Shown here one piece after another: positions 33,641 to 44,370 of a stretch of 64,000 bases of DNA; within the stretch, counting starts at the first letter, position 1; every line of letters starts with the position of its first letter. The stretch is from Coix lacryma-jobi var. lacryma-jobi (taxonomy: Eukaryota > Streptophyta > Magnoliopsida > Poales > Poaceae). The position numbers and the translations under genes are program-made. The stretch lies in the NCBI GenBank assembly GCA_009763385.1, contig CM019826.1, forward strand, positions 99,246,848 through 99,310,847. The letters are read 5' to 3'. The notes under the pieces are model-generated. The model saw only the letters and a program-made list of their open reading frames with translations. It was not told the origin of the DNA and ran no database searches.

Positions 33641-35695
33641 ATGGCTCAAATTGTGTTCAACCATGTTGGGGGCAAACCACCGTACTTTGATGGGTCATCT
33701 TTTGATTATTGGAAGAGAAAGATGAAGATGTACCTTGGCTCCATCAATGATAGGGTGTGGGAGGTCACACAAGATGGTTATGTTATTGTCAATGAAGAAG
33801 ACCCCACCCCTAGAGAGCGTGAAAGCAAGCAATGCAACACAATGGCGCTCAACACTATATACAATGGCATTGATCCAAAAGTGTTTGAGCAAATCAAAGA
33901 TCTTGAGAAGGCAAATGAAGTATGGGCAAGACTAGAAGAAACATATGAGGGCACTTCAACGGTAAAAAGTGCCAAATTGTACATGCTCAAAGATAAGCTC
34001 ACAAGCTTCAAGATGAAAGAGGATGAAACAATCCCAGAGATGTTCTATAGGCTCCAATGCATCATAAATGATCTCAAGAGTTTGGGAGAGAAAGTGAAGG
34101 ATGAAGACTTCACCCACCGGTTCTTGAGTTGCTTGCCCAAGCGATTCAAGACATTGAGGACCATCATCATGAGAGGAGGATTGCAAAATGTGACACCAAA
34201 TGAAGTCCTTGGTGATGTAATGACCGAAGATCAATACAATGATGGTGGTGATGATGAGGAGGTGAAGGAAGAGGAGAAGAAGAAGAGCTTGGCTTTCAAA
34301 GCCACTTCTTCATCCAAGAGCAAGAGCAAGGGCAAGGCAAAGCTAGAATCAAGTGATAGTGAAGATGAAGATTCTAGTGATGATGATGAGGCCATGGCAC
34401 TTCTAGTAAGGAAGTTTGGAAGATTCATGAAGAAGAAAGGCTATGGTGCAAGAAAGAGAAGGGACAACAACAAGAACAAGGGCTATGTGAGAAGATGCTA
34501 TAAGTGCAAGAGTGAAGATCACATGATAGCCGATTGTCCTCAAAATAGTGACAATGATGATGAAGCAAAGAAGAAGAAGGACAAGAAGGAAAAGAAGGAG
34601 AAGAAGCTCTCTTTCACCAAGAAAAAGAAAGGTGGATCCTATGTTGTGACATGGGATAGTGATGCGTCATCCGATAGTGATGATGAAGAGCACAACAAGA
34701 TGAAGAAGAAGGCACTTGCAAGTATTGCTATCAACAAAAAGCCTTCTATCTTTGACACTCCATCTACATGCTTGATGGCAAGGCCATCCAAGGTACCTTC
34801 CTATGATGAGAGTGATGATGATGATGATGATAATGAAAATGAATACACTAATGAAGAACTTATGGACATGTTTGAGCAAGCTCATGTTTGCTTTGAGAAG
34901 AAAAGGAAGGAGTGCAAGGAATTGCGCATGAAGGTTAGTCTTCTTGAGCAATCTCTTGATGAGCTCAAGCTAACTCATGAGAGGCTAGAGGTAGCCCATG
35001 AGAAGCTTGATAAAGCTCACACTAGGCTTGAAGAAGCCCACTCCTCTCTCCTCACTCAAACCAAGATTGAGGACATTGCTCAAACATGTGACATAGGTAT
35101 AACATGTGACTTAATCAATGAAACATTTTACACACCTATTGTCATTGCACCTCCCAATGCTTCATCTAGTTCATGCTCCACCGATGCATCTAACTCAAAC
35201 ATAAAGGATGGTTTTACTTGTGATGCATCATTAATAGTGGAAAATGAAACCTTAAAGAAAGAGGTGAATAAGCTCACTTGTGCCTTAGGCAAAGCCTATG
35301 GTGGAGATGCCCGCTTGCTTAAGTGCTTGGGTGGCCAAAGATTTTCCCATGGGAAAGAAGGGATTGGCTATACCCCCAAGAAGGGCAAGGCGGCCTTTGC
35401 TCCTCACAAGACTAGTTTTGTGAAGGGCAATGGACGCTATTGCATAAATTGCAAGCAATCCGGGCATACCGAGCATAATTGCTATAAAAAGAACCTAAAC
35501 AAGAACAAACCAACCAACCTTGGTAAATCAATTAAGTTTGATTCTTGTTATGTGCTTTACAAGGGTGTTAATAGTGTAAGAGCTAAGTTTGTTGGTACAC
35601 CTAAGGAGGGCTCAAAGAAGAAAGCCATTTGGGTACCAAAGAGCTTAGTCACTAACCTTGGAGGACCCAACAAGATTTGGGTACCTAAACATTGA
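33641..35695 (+). CDS. E5 Gag (copia, SIRE-type), intact
   Basis: This is a 684-residue protein starting at the first ATG after the primer site. The N-terminal copia Gag domain (FDGSSFDYWKRKMKMYL, then the UBN2-like region) covers about residues 1-200. An acidic/Ser/Lys-rich linker follows. The first zinc knuckle starts at Cys286 (CYKCKSEDHMIADC) and a second at Cys601 (CINCKQSGHTEHNC). Between them lie acidic tracts and a coiled coil at about 425-475 with repeated AHEKLDKAH-type units. The C-terminus has the family VWVP/IWVP motifs. It would form the virus-like particle shell in the cytoplasm and bind genomic RNA. It ends with TGA at 35693, in the same frame as pol. Confidence 0.93.
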   Translation: MAQIVFNHVGGKPPYFDGSSFDYWKRKMKMYLGSINDRVWEVTQDGYVIVNEEDPTPRERESKQCNTMALNTIYNGIDPKVFEQIKDLEKANEVWARLEETYEGTSTVKSAKLYMLKDKLTSFKMKEDETIPEMFYRLQCIINDLKSLGEKVKDEDFTHRFLSCLPKRFKTLRTIIMRGGLQNVTPNEVLGDVMTEDQYNDGGDDEEVKEEEKKKSLAFKATSSSKSKSKGKAKLESSDSEDEDSSDDDEAMALLVRKFGRFMKKKGYGARKRRDNNKNKGYVRRCYKCKSEDHMIADCPQNSDNDDEAKKKKDKKEKKEKKLSFTKKKKGGSYVVTWDSDASSDSDDEEHNKMKKKALASIAINKKPSIFDTPSTCLMARPSKVPSYDESDDDDDDNENEYTNEELMDMFEQAHVCFEKKRKECKELRMKVSLLEQSLDELKLTHERLEVAHEKLDKAHTRLEEAHSSLLTQTKIEDIAQTCDIGITCDLINETFYTPIVIAPPNASSSSCSTDASNSNIKDGFTCDASLIVENETLKKEVNKLTCALGKAYGGDARLLKCLGGQRFSHGKEGIGYTPKKGKAAFAPHKTSFVKGNGRYCINCKQSGHTEHNCYKKNLNKNKPTNLGKSIKFDSCYVLYKGVNSVRAKFVGTPKEGSKKKAIWVPKSLVTNLGGPNKIWVPKH

Positions 35696-35737
35696 ATCTT
35701 CTTGTAGGTCAATTACAAAGCCGGAGGAAGGCATTGG

Positions 35738-38700
35738 GTGCTTGATAGTGGGTGTACTCAACATATGACCGGGGATTCTAGAATGTTCAACTCAATCAAC
35801 ACAAATGAAGAAAACTTCAAAGTGGATAGCATCACATTTGGGGACAATAGTGAAGGCAAGGTCAAGGGACTTGGTAAGATTGCAATATCCAATGACTTGA
35901 GCATCTCAAATGTCTTGCTAGTAGAGAGCTTGAACTTCAACTTGCTTTCGGTAGCTCAAATATGTGATCTTGGTTTCAATTGCAACTTTGGTGTTGATAA
36001 TGTGATGATCACTAGTAATGATGGAACCAACCTAGCATTCAAAGGATTTAGATATGGAAACCTATACTTAGTTGATTTTGATGCAAAGGAAACTCAATTG
36101 ACAACATGCTTGATCACTAAGTCTAGTATGGGTTGGCTATGGCATAGAAGGCTTGGTCATGTTGGGATGAAGCAACTAAATAGATTGATCAAATATGACT
36201 TAGTTAAGGGCTTGAGAGATGTTGTGTTTGAGAAGGATAAACTTTGTAGCTCTTGTCAAGCCGGCAAACAAGTTGGAAATACTCACCCTATGAAAAGTGA
36301 AATGAGCACTACTAAAGCATTTGAGCTATTGCATATGGATTTATTTGGGCCAACTACATACACTAGCATTGGTGGCAATAAATATGGTTATGTGATTGTG
36401 GATGACTTCACTAGATACACATGGGTATTCTTTCTTGGTGACAAAAGTGAAACATTTGCTACATTCAAATCTTTTGTCAAGAGAAGTCAAAATGAGTTTG
36501 AGACAACTATCAAGAAAGTAAGAAGTGACAATGGGAGTGAGTTCAAGAACACAAGAATTGAAGAGCTATGTGATGATTTTGGCATTAGGCATCAATTCTC
36601 GGCAAAGTACACTCCTCAATCAAATGGGATAGTTGAAAGAAAGAATAGAACCTTGATTGATATGGCAAGATCCATGCTTAGTGAATACAATGTGAGTCAA
36701 TCCTTTTGGGCCGAAGCTATCAACACGGCTTGCTACTCTAGCAACCGACTATATTGCCATCCTATGTTGGAAATGACACCATATGAGCTATTGAATGGAA
36801 GAAAGCCCAATATTGCATACTTTAGAGTATTTGGTTGCAAGTGCTATATATTGAAGAAGGGCACAAGATTGAGCAAGTTTGACAAGAAATGTGATGAAGG
36901 GTTCCTACTTGGATATTCAACTACAAGCAAAGCATATAGAGTATGGAACTTGGCTAGTGGAACACTTGAAGAAGTTCATGATGTAGAATTTGATGAAACA
37001 AATGGATCTCAAGATGAAAATGAGAACTTAGATGATGTGAGAGGCACTCATTTGGTGAATGCAATGAAGAACATGGATGTTGGTGATATTAGGCCAAGAG
37101 AAGTGATTGATGTTGAAGATGACAAAGAGCAAGTGGTCACCATCCCAAATGAGCAAGATAGTGATTCTCAAGTACAAAATCAACAAGTGGCTAGTTCATC
37201 ATCTCCTAATGTGCAACAAGCGGATCAACCGAGTACAAGCAATACGAATCAAGTGCTTCAACCATCAAGTATAGCAAGAGATCATCCCTTAGATTTGGTT
37301 ATTGGTGGCATTCAAAGTGGTGTTCAAACAAGATCAAGATTGGCAATGTTTTGTGGGAACTATTCATTTGTGTCAACTATTGAACCAACCAAGATTGAAG
37401 AAGCTTTGAAGGATGTTGATTGGGTTAATGCCATGCATGAAGAGCTAAACAACTTCACAAGAAATGAAGTTTGGGAATTGGTTGAGAGGCCTAAGAGCTA
37501 TAATGTTATTGGTACTAGATGGGTATTCCGCAACAAGCAAGATCAAGATGGCCTAGTGGTGAGAAACAAAGCAAGATTGGTAGCACAAGGTTACACTCAA
37601 ATTGAAGGGCTTGACTTTGGAGAGACATATGCACCGGTTGCAAGATTGGAAGCAATTAGAATCCTATTAGCTTATGCTTGTGCTCATAACATCAAGCTAT
37701 ATCAAATGGATGTAAAGAGTGCATTTCTCAATGGCTACATCAATGAGTTGGTATATGTTGAGCAACCTCCCGGTTTTGAAGATGAAAAGAAGCCCAACCA
37801 TGTCTACAAGTTGAGAAAAGCATTGTATGGCTTAAAGCAAGCTCCAAGGGCATGGTATGAAAGATTGAGGAATTTCCTTCTATCCAAAGGGTTCAAAATA
37901 GGAAAGGTTGACACCACTCTCTTCACCAAGAAGATAGAGAATGACTTGTTTGTGTTGCAAATCTATGTTGATGATATCATATTTGGCTCAACCAACCAAG
38001 ATTTTTGTGAAGAGTTTGGAAATATGATGGCAAAAGAGTTTGAAATGTCCATGATTGGAGAGCTTAGTTACTTCCTTGGTCTTCAAATCAAGCAAATGAA
38101 GAATGGTACTTTTGTGAGTCAAGGCAAGTACATCAAAGATATGCTCAAGAAGTTTGGTCTTAATGATGCAAAAGCTATTAGTACACCAATGGGAACAAAT
38201 GGATACTTGGATGGTGATGCTAGTGGCAACATGGTGGATCAAAAGTTGTATCGGTCTATGATTGGAAGCTTACTTTATGTGACCGCTTCAAGGCCGGATG
38301 TCATGTTTAATGTGTGCATGTGTGCAAGATTCCAAGCTTCTCCAAGAGAGAGTCATTTGAAGGCAACAAAGAGAATCTTGAGGTACTTGAAGGCTACACA
38401 AAATGTTGGGTTGTGGTACCCCAAAGGAGCAAACTTTGAATTAATTGGGTACTCCGATTCCGATTATGCCGGTTGCAAGATTGATAGAAAGAGCACATCG
38501 GGCACATGTCAATTATTGGGAAGGTCACTTGTATCTTGGTCTTCAAAGAAACAAAATAGTGTGGCACTCTCTACCGCCGAAGCCGAATATATTAGTGCCG
38601 GTAGTTGTTGTGCACAACTCCTATGGATGAAGGCAACCTTGAAGGACTTTGGAATAAAATTCAAACAAGTGCCATTGCTATGTGACAATGAAAGTGCGGT

Positions 38701-38917
38701 GAAGCTCACAAACAACCCGGTGCAACATTCAAGAACCAAGCACATTGACATTAGGCACCACTTCATTAGAGATCATCAACAAAAGGGAGATATATCTATT
38801 GAGAGTGTTGGGACCGATGATCAACTTGCGGATATATTCACTAAGCCACTTGATGAGAAGAGGTTTTGCAAGCTAAGGAATGAGTTGAACATACTAGATT
38901 TCTCAAATATGTGTTGA
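35738..38917 (+). CDS. E5 Pol: protease, integrase, reverse transcriptase, RNase H, intact
   Basis: This is a 1059-codon open frame with no break. No ATG fits its start: the frame opens after TAG at 35705 and the protease motif DSG comes at once (residues 3-5, in VLDSGCTQHMTG). The GAG-pre-integrase motif LWHRRLGHVG precedes the integrase zinc site (CSSCQAGKQ). The integrase triad is D201, D264 and E300, with 35 residues between the last two. RT has YVDD at 743-746. RNase H includes the STAEAEY motif near residue 945. The order PR-IN-RT-RH identifies Ty1/copia. Gag and Pol share a frame but two stops (TGA, then TAG 9 bases on) separate them, so Pol needs readthrough or splicing. No envelope-like ORF follows. 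Confidence 0.94.
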   Translation: MLDSGCTQHMTGDSRMFNSINTNEENFKVDSITFGDNSEGKVKGLGKIAISNDLSISNVLLVESLNFNLLSVAQICDLGFNCNFGVDNVMITSNDGTNLAFKGFRYGNLYLVDFDAKETQLTTCLITKSSMGWLWHRRLGHVGMKQLNRLIKYDLVKGLRDVVFEKDKLCSSCQAGKQVGNTHPMKSEMSTTKAFELLHMDLFGPTTYTSIGGNKYGYVIVDDFTRYTWVFFLGDKSETFATFKSFVKRSQNEFETTIKKVRSDNGSEFKNTRIEELCDDFGIRHQFSAKYTPQSNGIVERKNRTLIDMARSMLSEYNVSQSFWAEAINTACYSSNRLYCHPMLEMTPYELLNGRKPNIAYFRVFGCKCYILKKGTRLSKFDKKCDEGFLLGYSTTSKAYRVWNLASGTLEEVHDVEFDETNGSQDENENLDDVRGTHLVNAMKNMDVGDIRPREVIDVEDDKEQVVTIPNEQDSDSQVQNQQVASSSSPNVQQADQPSTSNTNQVLQPSSIARDHPLDLVIGGIQSGVQTRSRLAMFCGNYSFVSTIEPTKIEEALKDVDWVNAMHEELNNFTRNEVWELVERPKSYNVIGTRWVFRNKQDQDGLVVRNKARLVAQGYTQIEGLDFGETYAPVARLEAIRILLAYACAHNIKLYQMDVKSAFLNGYINELVYVEQPPGFEDEKKPNHVYKLRKALYGLKQAPRAWYERLRNFLLSKGFKIGKVDTTLFTKKIENDLFVLQIYVDDIIFGSTNQDFCEEFGNMMAKEFEMSMIGELSYFLGLQIKQMKNGTFVSQGKYIKDMLKKFGLNDAKAISTPMGTNGYLDGDASGNMVDQKLYRSMIGSLLYVTASRPDVMFNVCMCARFQASPRESHLKATKRILRYLKATQNVGLWYPKGANFELIGYSDSDYAGCKIDRKSTSGTCQLLGRSLVSWSSKKQNSVALSTAEAEYISAGSCCAQLLWMKATLKDFGIKFKQVPLLCDNESAVKLTNNPVQHSRTKHIDIRHHFIRDHQQKGDISIESVGTDDQLADIFTKPLDEKRFCKLRNELNILDFSNMC

Positions 38918-39963
38918 TAATGCACCCCACTTATATGACTTGCCTCTCCTCCAAGCCAAAGCAAAGGTATTATTGTTTGACATTTGCATCTCATACCTTG
39001 CTAAGGACTTGTTTAGAGCATCTAGGCATATCTAGTAGGTTTTGGACCTCATTCATTGAAAATCAAATGACTTTGATGTTGGTATGGTACCACTATTGCT
39101 TCTACGATTGTTATGATCTAGTGGTGGCATATGACATGTTTATGGGCTTGCAATCCTAGTGTTTGACTATAAACATGAGCATTGAAGTATATAACCGACA
39201 TGAGTAAGATAACCATTGCAAGATGTGTGAAGAAGCTTACTCTAGAGCAAACCGTGCTATATATGGTATGCAATTGTTTATAGTTGAACCACAATTTGAT
39301 CAATTTCTACTCCCATGCTTTACAAATGAAAAACTCACCTTTTGTGGTCATTGATGACAAAGGGGGAGAAAAATGGCATAAAAGATATGCAAAAAGGGAG
39401 AAGAAGTTGCACAATGAGAAAGATTTATGAAAAGAAAGATTTATGAAAAGAAAGGGATAAAATTTTTTAAGCACACAAGTAGGGGGAGCAAGCCTATGAA
39501 CTTGATTGAATGCATTTGCAATGTGCATCTTACATATGCTTGCTTGCATTGTCTTGCATTAGTTTGTGTTTTCAATTAGTATCTCTCTTGTGTGTTGCTT
39601 GCTAGACTAGAACTTGAATGATGAAATGAAGTACTAGCATGCATAGGATAGAACTAGATTTTTGGAATTTAACATTTTTGCCAACATATTTGCTTAAAAG
39701 TTGGCTTACAAGTTGTATCTAGTTCATTATGGTGCTAAGGATGATCATGAGTTTTGCACTCCGATTGGTATCGCGCTTCAAAGGTCCATTCTTTAAACCT
39801 TAGTATCACAAGTTAGTAATTGCTCACCCAAAATTTTATATCCATGCATATGTGCCGAACCTCGAACCAAACTCTATAGCACATATGTAGGGGGAGCAAA
39901 TACTACCTTGGTGTCTCAAATCTTTATCATAATATCTTGTATGAGGGTTGTCATCAATTACCA
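38918..39963 (+). other. E5 3' untranslated internal region
   Basis: About 1 kb lies between pol and the polypurine tract with no ORF of note and no env-like gene. Purine boxes of the type AGGGGGAG occur near 39360, 39481 and 39889, in the same relative order as in E2. Confidence 0.75.
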
Positions 39964-39976
39964 AAAAGGGGGAGAT
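39964..39976 (+). other. Polypurine tract of E5
   Basis: AAAAAGGGGGAGAT directly precedes the TGAAAGCCC start of the 3' LTR. Confidence 0.9.
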
Positions 39977-41926
39977 TGAAAGCCCAAGTTTGGTTTTGGA
40001 TAATTGATGAAACCCATTGGACTAACCTTTGTCATTAAGTGTGTGATTAGCAAAAGGTGGTCCATGGCTCAAGTGAAGCATGATGATGGACATGTGATGC
40101 AATGATCAAGTGATTGGTCGTAAGATGGTCCATATCTTCACTAGAAGAAAAGAAGAAAGAGGAAAATAAAAGAGCTCAAGGCAAAGGTATAACCAATAGG
40201 CTCTTTTGTTTTTGGCACTCAAGACACCATAGACGGTGTGAGTGTATTTAGGATAGATAGCCGTACTATCAAGAGGAGAAATTCATAGTATACGGTTATC
40301 AAGTTGCCTCTAGTTGCATTTGCATATGACATAACTAAAATGAGGCGATAAATCCTTTGAAAATGATTGTGAAAATGCTAACACACTTGCACAAGATGAT
40401 GAACACTTGGTGGTGTTAGCACATTTGCAAAGGAGAAGTTGTTGGAATAGTTTTGGATCAACTCAAAGATGAAAATGGGTTTTTCTGTGTGCAGCCGGTG
40501 GTACCGGCCAGGTGCATCCGGTGGTACCGGCCAGAAGGGGTCGGTGGTACCGCACATTTTTGTAGCGTGCAGACCTCTCTGTGTTGGTCGCAATTTGACC
40601 TACCGGTGGTACCGCTATAACCCCGGTACCACCGGGCCCGGTGCTACCGGGGTCAGCCGGTTGTTGCCCAGTTTTTCAGAGGTCTCTGTGTAGGTTCAGT
40701 TTTGAACTACCGGTGGTACCGCTATAACCCCGGTACCACCGGGCTCGGTTGTACCGGGCCTGGCCGGTGGTTTGGCGAGTCTTTGCAGAGCTCTCTGTTC
40801 GTTTGAAAAATGACCTGCCGGTAGTACCGCCATAAGGCCGGTACTACCGGGCCCGGAGGAACCGACCAAGGGTCGGTGGTCTGCCTAAATCAGCGGAAAG
40901 TGAGGAAACGGCTAGTTTGACCGAGGCCGGTACTACCGCCCAGGAGGGCCGGTACTACCGGCCGAGCGCAGAAAGGTGGGGATCGGGCCGCCGCCCTCCC
41001 TCCTCTATATATAGGCCGTGGCCACGTTTGGGGAGGGCTTGCTGACTTTCTAACCTCTTGAACATCCTCTTGAGCAAGATCTAATCCCTCCCTCCGATCT
41101 CTTTGATTGATAGTGCGAATCCAAGTGAGATCGAGTGAAACCAAGAGCTTGCATTGTGATCTTGCATTCTAGAGGCATCTTGGTGATTGTTGCTGCGGAT
41201 TTCTTTTTACTCTTGGCACTTGCCGGTGCCTAGACGGCTTGGTGGCAGCGGAGGAGGATCGGCACGAGTTGGTGATTGTTCGTGGCCATCCCAACGACTT
41301 TGTGAGGGGCTTGTACCTCCCCGGCGAAGAGCCAAAGGTAACTCCTAGTAAATTGTGCGTGTCATTGAGTTACCATTGCTTGGGGTAGGTTCTTGTGGCG
41401 CTCTTGTGGAGAGCTCGGTGTGTGATACCGATTAGCCACCGAACCACGAAGCCTTGGTCGACACAACGAGGACGTAGCGTGCCGGCAAGCACGTGAACCT
41501 CGGGGATAAATCTCGTGTTCATATTGTGTCCCTTGGTGATTGGCATTCCATTGTGATATCAATTATCTTCACTTGCCCGGTTCGGTAAAATCACACTACC
41601 ACTCTCTTGTATTCCTTTGTTCATACTTGTTATAGAGTAACTTGTTTCCCTTGTTAATAATAGTAGTAGCTTTACTAGTGTAGCTAGTTTAGTTTTGCTA
41701 GCTCTCTTGTGTAGCTCACTAGTTTAGTAAAGTAGTGACTTAGTCCTTGTGTGCCTTAGAGATCATAATTAACTAGACTTGCAAATAGGTGGCTTGCATT
41801 TGACATAGAGCTAGAGCAACCGCATTTATCGCTTTGTTATTGTCTAACAAATTGCTCTAGTGCTTTGTAGAATTTTAAATTAGGCTATTCACCCCCCCCC
41901 CCCCTCTAGCCAATTAGGACCTTTCA
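39977..41926 (+). repeat. E5 3' LTR, 1950 bp
   Basis: It is nearly identical to 31648-33582. Visible differences are single bases near the starts of the copies (GAGGG/GACGG, CCAGTGG/CCGGTGG), one near 41698, a 12-bp insertion near 41397 and a longer C-run. It ends CTTTCA at 41926, followed by the GCCAC duplication. Confidence 0.95.
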
Positions 41927-41931
41927 GCCAC

Positions 41932-42086
41932 GTAAGTGCGATAGCTATCCTTTGTCGGTTTGCTTGTAAACCTAGCCGTCCTTCACCACGTAAGTGTGAC
42001 CGCCTCGCTGCGTTCTTCGGTCCGTGATGACCCGAGCGTCCAAAGTCCTAGCTGGTGTGTGATCCGGAACACCTCCGGCGTCAACA
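41932..42086 (+). repeat. E4 3' LTR, right part
   Basis: It continues the E4 LTR after the E5 insertion and ends GTCAACA. It matches 25652-25806 of the 5' LTR. The AAATG duplication follows. Confidence 0.92.
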
Positions 42087-42142
42087 AAATGATTTCTTCA
42101 TTTTATTCATCTCTTTTATTAAATTATTTGTTATAGTAATTA

Positions 42143-42399
42143 CTCCCTCCGTCCATAAAAACATGCAATTATGGGATCCGTGCCGGTAAAATTGACTCAA
42201 GTTTGACCAAGGTTGTAATAAAAACTATTAGTATTTATGTCGTTAAATAAAATTATTATGAAAATATATTTGATTACTAATCTAATGGTATATTTTTTGT
42301 ATAAAAAATATTAGTACTTTTTTATATAATTTTGGTCAAAGTTTGAAATGTTTGACTCCTCGATAAGCGAGAATTGCATGTTTTGTTGGACGGAGGGAG
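42143..42399 (+). mobile_element. Stowaway-like MITE (257 bp)
   Basis: Terminal inverted repeats CTCCCTCCGTCCA and GGACGGAGGGAG are flanked by TA duplications (42141-42142 and 42400-42401). Inner inverted stretches CATGCAATT and AATTGCATG extend the match. It has no coding capacity, as expected for a MITE. Confidence 0.9.
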
Positions 42400-42409
42400 T
42401 ACCTAATAA

Positions 42410-43054
42410 GAGCATCTCCAAGTGTTTGTCATCCCTAGGTTGCCAAATCTTGGTTTTTGGCAACTCCTCAAAATGAATGGGAAGTGATTTTTTTTTGCCA
42501 TCTCCAATAGTTTGCCAAATTGCACTTGCCAAACCCAAATAATGAGGCCCACCTAGTACCTGTCCAACTACCGATCCAACAGTCGCGCCCCTTTTTTTTC
42601 CATCGCCGATCGCCCGATCCTTCTTCTCCCGTCGTTTTTTTTCCATCGCCGATCCTTCTTCTCCCGTCGCGTGTCTTCCTGCTGGCGGCCCTGTGTTGTG
42701 GCAGCTCTCGTTGGTGGGCAAGGCCGGCGCTTGTTTGTTCATCGCTGAAGGCAGGGACGCTGGTAATCATTGATTCACGTACAGGCAAGGCACTGTATGT
42801 CGCTGAGTGGCACTGTATGTCGCTGAGTACAGGCAAGGCCGATCAGTACACAAGCTCATCATTGATTCACGTACAGCGTGACACGCGATGCCAAAAGGGT
42901 TTCCGCGCGGCGCAAAACTGGGAGTGCGGAAGAATTTTTTGGCAACCCACTGGATTTGGCAAGTCCAAATAGCAATCTGTTGGAGATAGTTTTGTTGCAT
43001 ATTTTGCCAAATTTTTGGGATAGCAAGAGAGATGACAAACACTTGGAGATGCTC
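42410..43054 (+). mobile_element. Tourist/PIF-Harbinger-like non-autonomous element (645 bp)
   Basis: Inverted ends GAGCATCTCCAAGTGTTTGTC and GACAAACACTTGGAGATGCTC are flanked by TAA (42407-42409 and 43055-43057). An inner 20-base unit (GCACTGTATGTCGCTGAGTG type) is repeated in tandem near 42790-42828. Short ORFs in it have no recognisable product. Confidence 0.82.
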
Positions 43055-43057
43055 TAA

Positions 43058-43778
43058 GTATGGAAAGCATGTGCATTGGGAGCGCCTCACACGGTCCACA
43101 AAGTCCAGCTACTACGCCACACAGCAGTGTCTGCGGCGTACCTCGCTCGTCTGCCACTCCTAGGTCACCGTCGTACGAGCATGACGCTCGCTCCGGACCA
43201 AGCTCGTCGCTGCCTGAGATCTCCCGCTGCCGCGACCTCTGCCATGCCGGCCCCCGCGACCGGCCTTGTTTAGATGCACTCAAACTATCGACTTTTTTTC
43301 ACTCTCTCTTCATCACATTACCATCACATCAATGTTTGGACGCATCTATGGAGCATTAAATGTTAGTAAAATAAATAACTAATTACACAGATTAGTTGTA
43401 AATCACAAGACGAATCTTTTGAGTCTAGTTAGCACATAATTGCACAAAATTTATCAACTAACAACGAAAGTGAAAAAAACTCTTTCCCAACCTAAACAAG
43501 GCCGGCTCGACACTGTTGCGGCGCTGCGCCACTGCCGCTGCCGCTCAACCTCCGCGCTGTCGGGCACAGCCTTGCTCCATCGCTCGCCTTCTCCTCACTT
43601 CTTTTTTTTTTTGAAACAACTTCTCACTTCTACAGCTCAAGTGCACATGCGCATATCGGGAGAATGGAGATGGCTGCCCCCAGTCTTGGCTGCTTGGGTG
43701 AGCTGTGAGCAGCTGTTTGGACGAGGACGAAGGGAAGATTGGGAGAACAAGGAAAGCGAAGATAAGGTGGGTCCCATA
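43058..43778. other. GC-rich sequence around a MITE, no gene recognised
   Basis: Apart from the MITE at 43262-43503 this stretch is moderately GC-rich with a T-run near 43600. ORFs cross the MITE boundary, which argues against them being real. Confidence 0.4.
43262..43503 (+). mobile_element. MITE with GGCCTTGTTTA inverted ends (242 bp)
   Basis: Ends GGCCTTGTTTAG and CTAAACAAGGCC form an exact inverted repeat around AT-rich sequence. The flanks GACC/GGCT do not give a clear target duplication, because the ends overlap a CCGG-like palindrome. The superfamily is left open. Confidence 0.75.
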
Positions 43779-43787
43779 TCTCTACAA

Positions 43788-44370
43788 CTAAAAAGACCCG
43801 GCTATTATCGTCACCACAGTACTATCGGACCGCCCCGCTCTCCGCGCACGTCGCCTCCTTTCCGCGCACCTCGGCTCCCTCCTTCCCCGTCGCGCCGCGC
43901 GGCCGGCCTCCTCCCCCGTCGCGCCGCTCCTCCGGCCGGCCTCCTCCGCGTCGCGCCGCGCGCACCTCAGCCGCCCTCCTCCCCGGCCAGCCTCCTCCCC
44001 CGTCGCGTCGCGCCCCGCGCACCTCGGCCGGCCTCCTCCCCCGTCGGAGGCCAGACCCGACCCTGCCCACGACGGCTGCCTGCCCGGGCAGCCTCTCGCC
44101 GCCGCCGGCCTCTGCATCCCCGTCGTCGCCGGAGGCCAGAACCGGCTCCGCCCCTGCCGTATCCACTCCTGCCGGGCGCCCCCCCTGCCCTCCGTCCCTG
44201 CTGGCGTCCACCGCTCGCGGGCCTGTCCCTACCTCCGCCGACCAACAACTGTTGATCCAACGTCCGCTGGCTGCTAGGCGAATGTCTCGTGAGCACGCTC
44301 CTCTGCATCGCCTACTCGCTCACATCGTGTGCCCCAAATCTTCTGAACCTCGTCACCCCAAACCTTCTTA
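43788..44370 (+). other. GC-rich exon-like segment at the outer Helitron 5' end
   Basis: A Pro/Arg/Ala-rich reading frame with CGCGCC repetition ends around 44255, and a donor-like CTTAAG|GTAAAC occurs at about 44370. Composition switches sharply to AT-rich afterwards, as at a 5' exon-intron boundary in grass genes. The product is not recognised. It may be a captured promoter/first exon or only GC-rich spacer. Confidence 0.35.

Larger units (their letters stand above)
31648..41926 (+). mobile_element. E5: complete SIRE-type Ty1/copia element
   Basis: It is 10279 bp long with target-site duplication GCCAC (31643-31647 and 41927-41931). It has LTRs of 1935 and 1950 bp, a Met-tRNA primer site, open gag and pol, and a polypurine tract. 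The LTRs differ by about three substitutions, a 12-base indel and the length of a C-run. By structure it is the most complete and among the youngest elements in the window. Confidence 0.96.
25062..42086 (+). mobile_element. E4: decayed gag-only Ty3/gypsy element (Tat-like), hosting E5
   Basis: It is bounded by LTRs beginning TGTTGACAC and ending GTCAACA, with target-site duplication AAATG at 25057-25061 and 42087-42091. Its own length without E5 and the duplicated GCCAC is 6741 bp. The interior has only decayed Gag sequence, with no protease, RT or integrase. The nested E5 splits the 3' LTR. Confidence 0.92.

Noticed and set aside
37988..38766. Minus-strand ORFs within E5 pol
   Set aside because: They are antisense to conserved RT and RNase H codons.
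38918..39963. Envelope-like gene expected in SIRE elements
   Set aside because: No ORF longer than about 80 codons and no signal peptide or membrane segment; the region is better seen as untranslated.
43440..44255. 271-codon ORF as a host gene
   Set aside because: It crosses the MITE boundary at 43503 and the Helitron end at 43779, and its second half is simple GC-rich Pro/Arg sequence.
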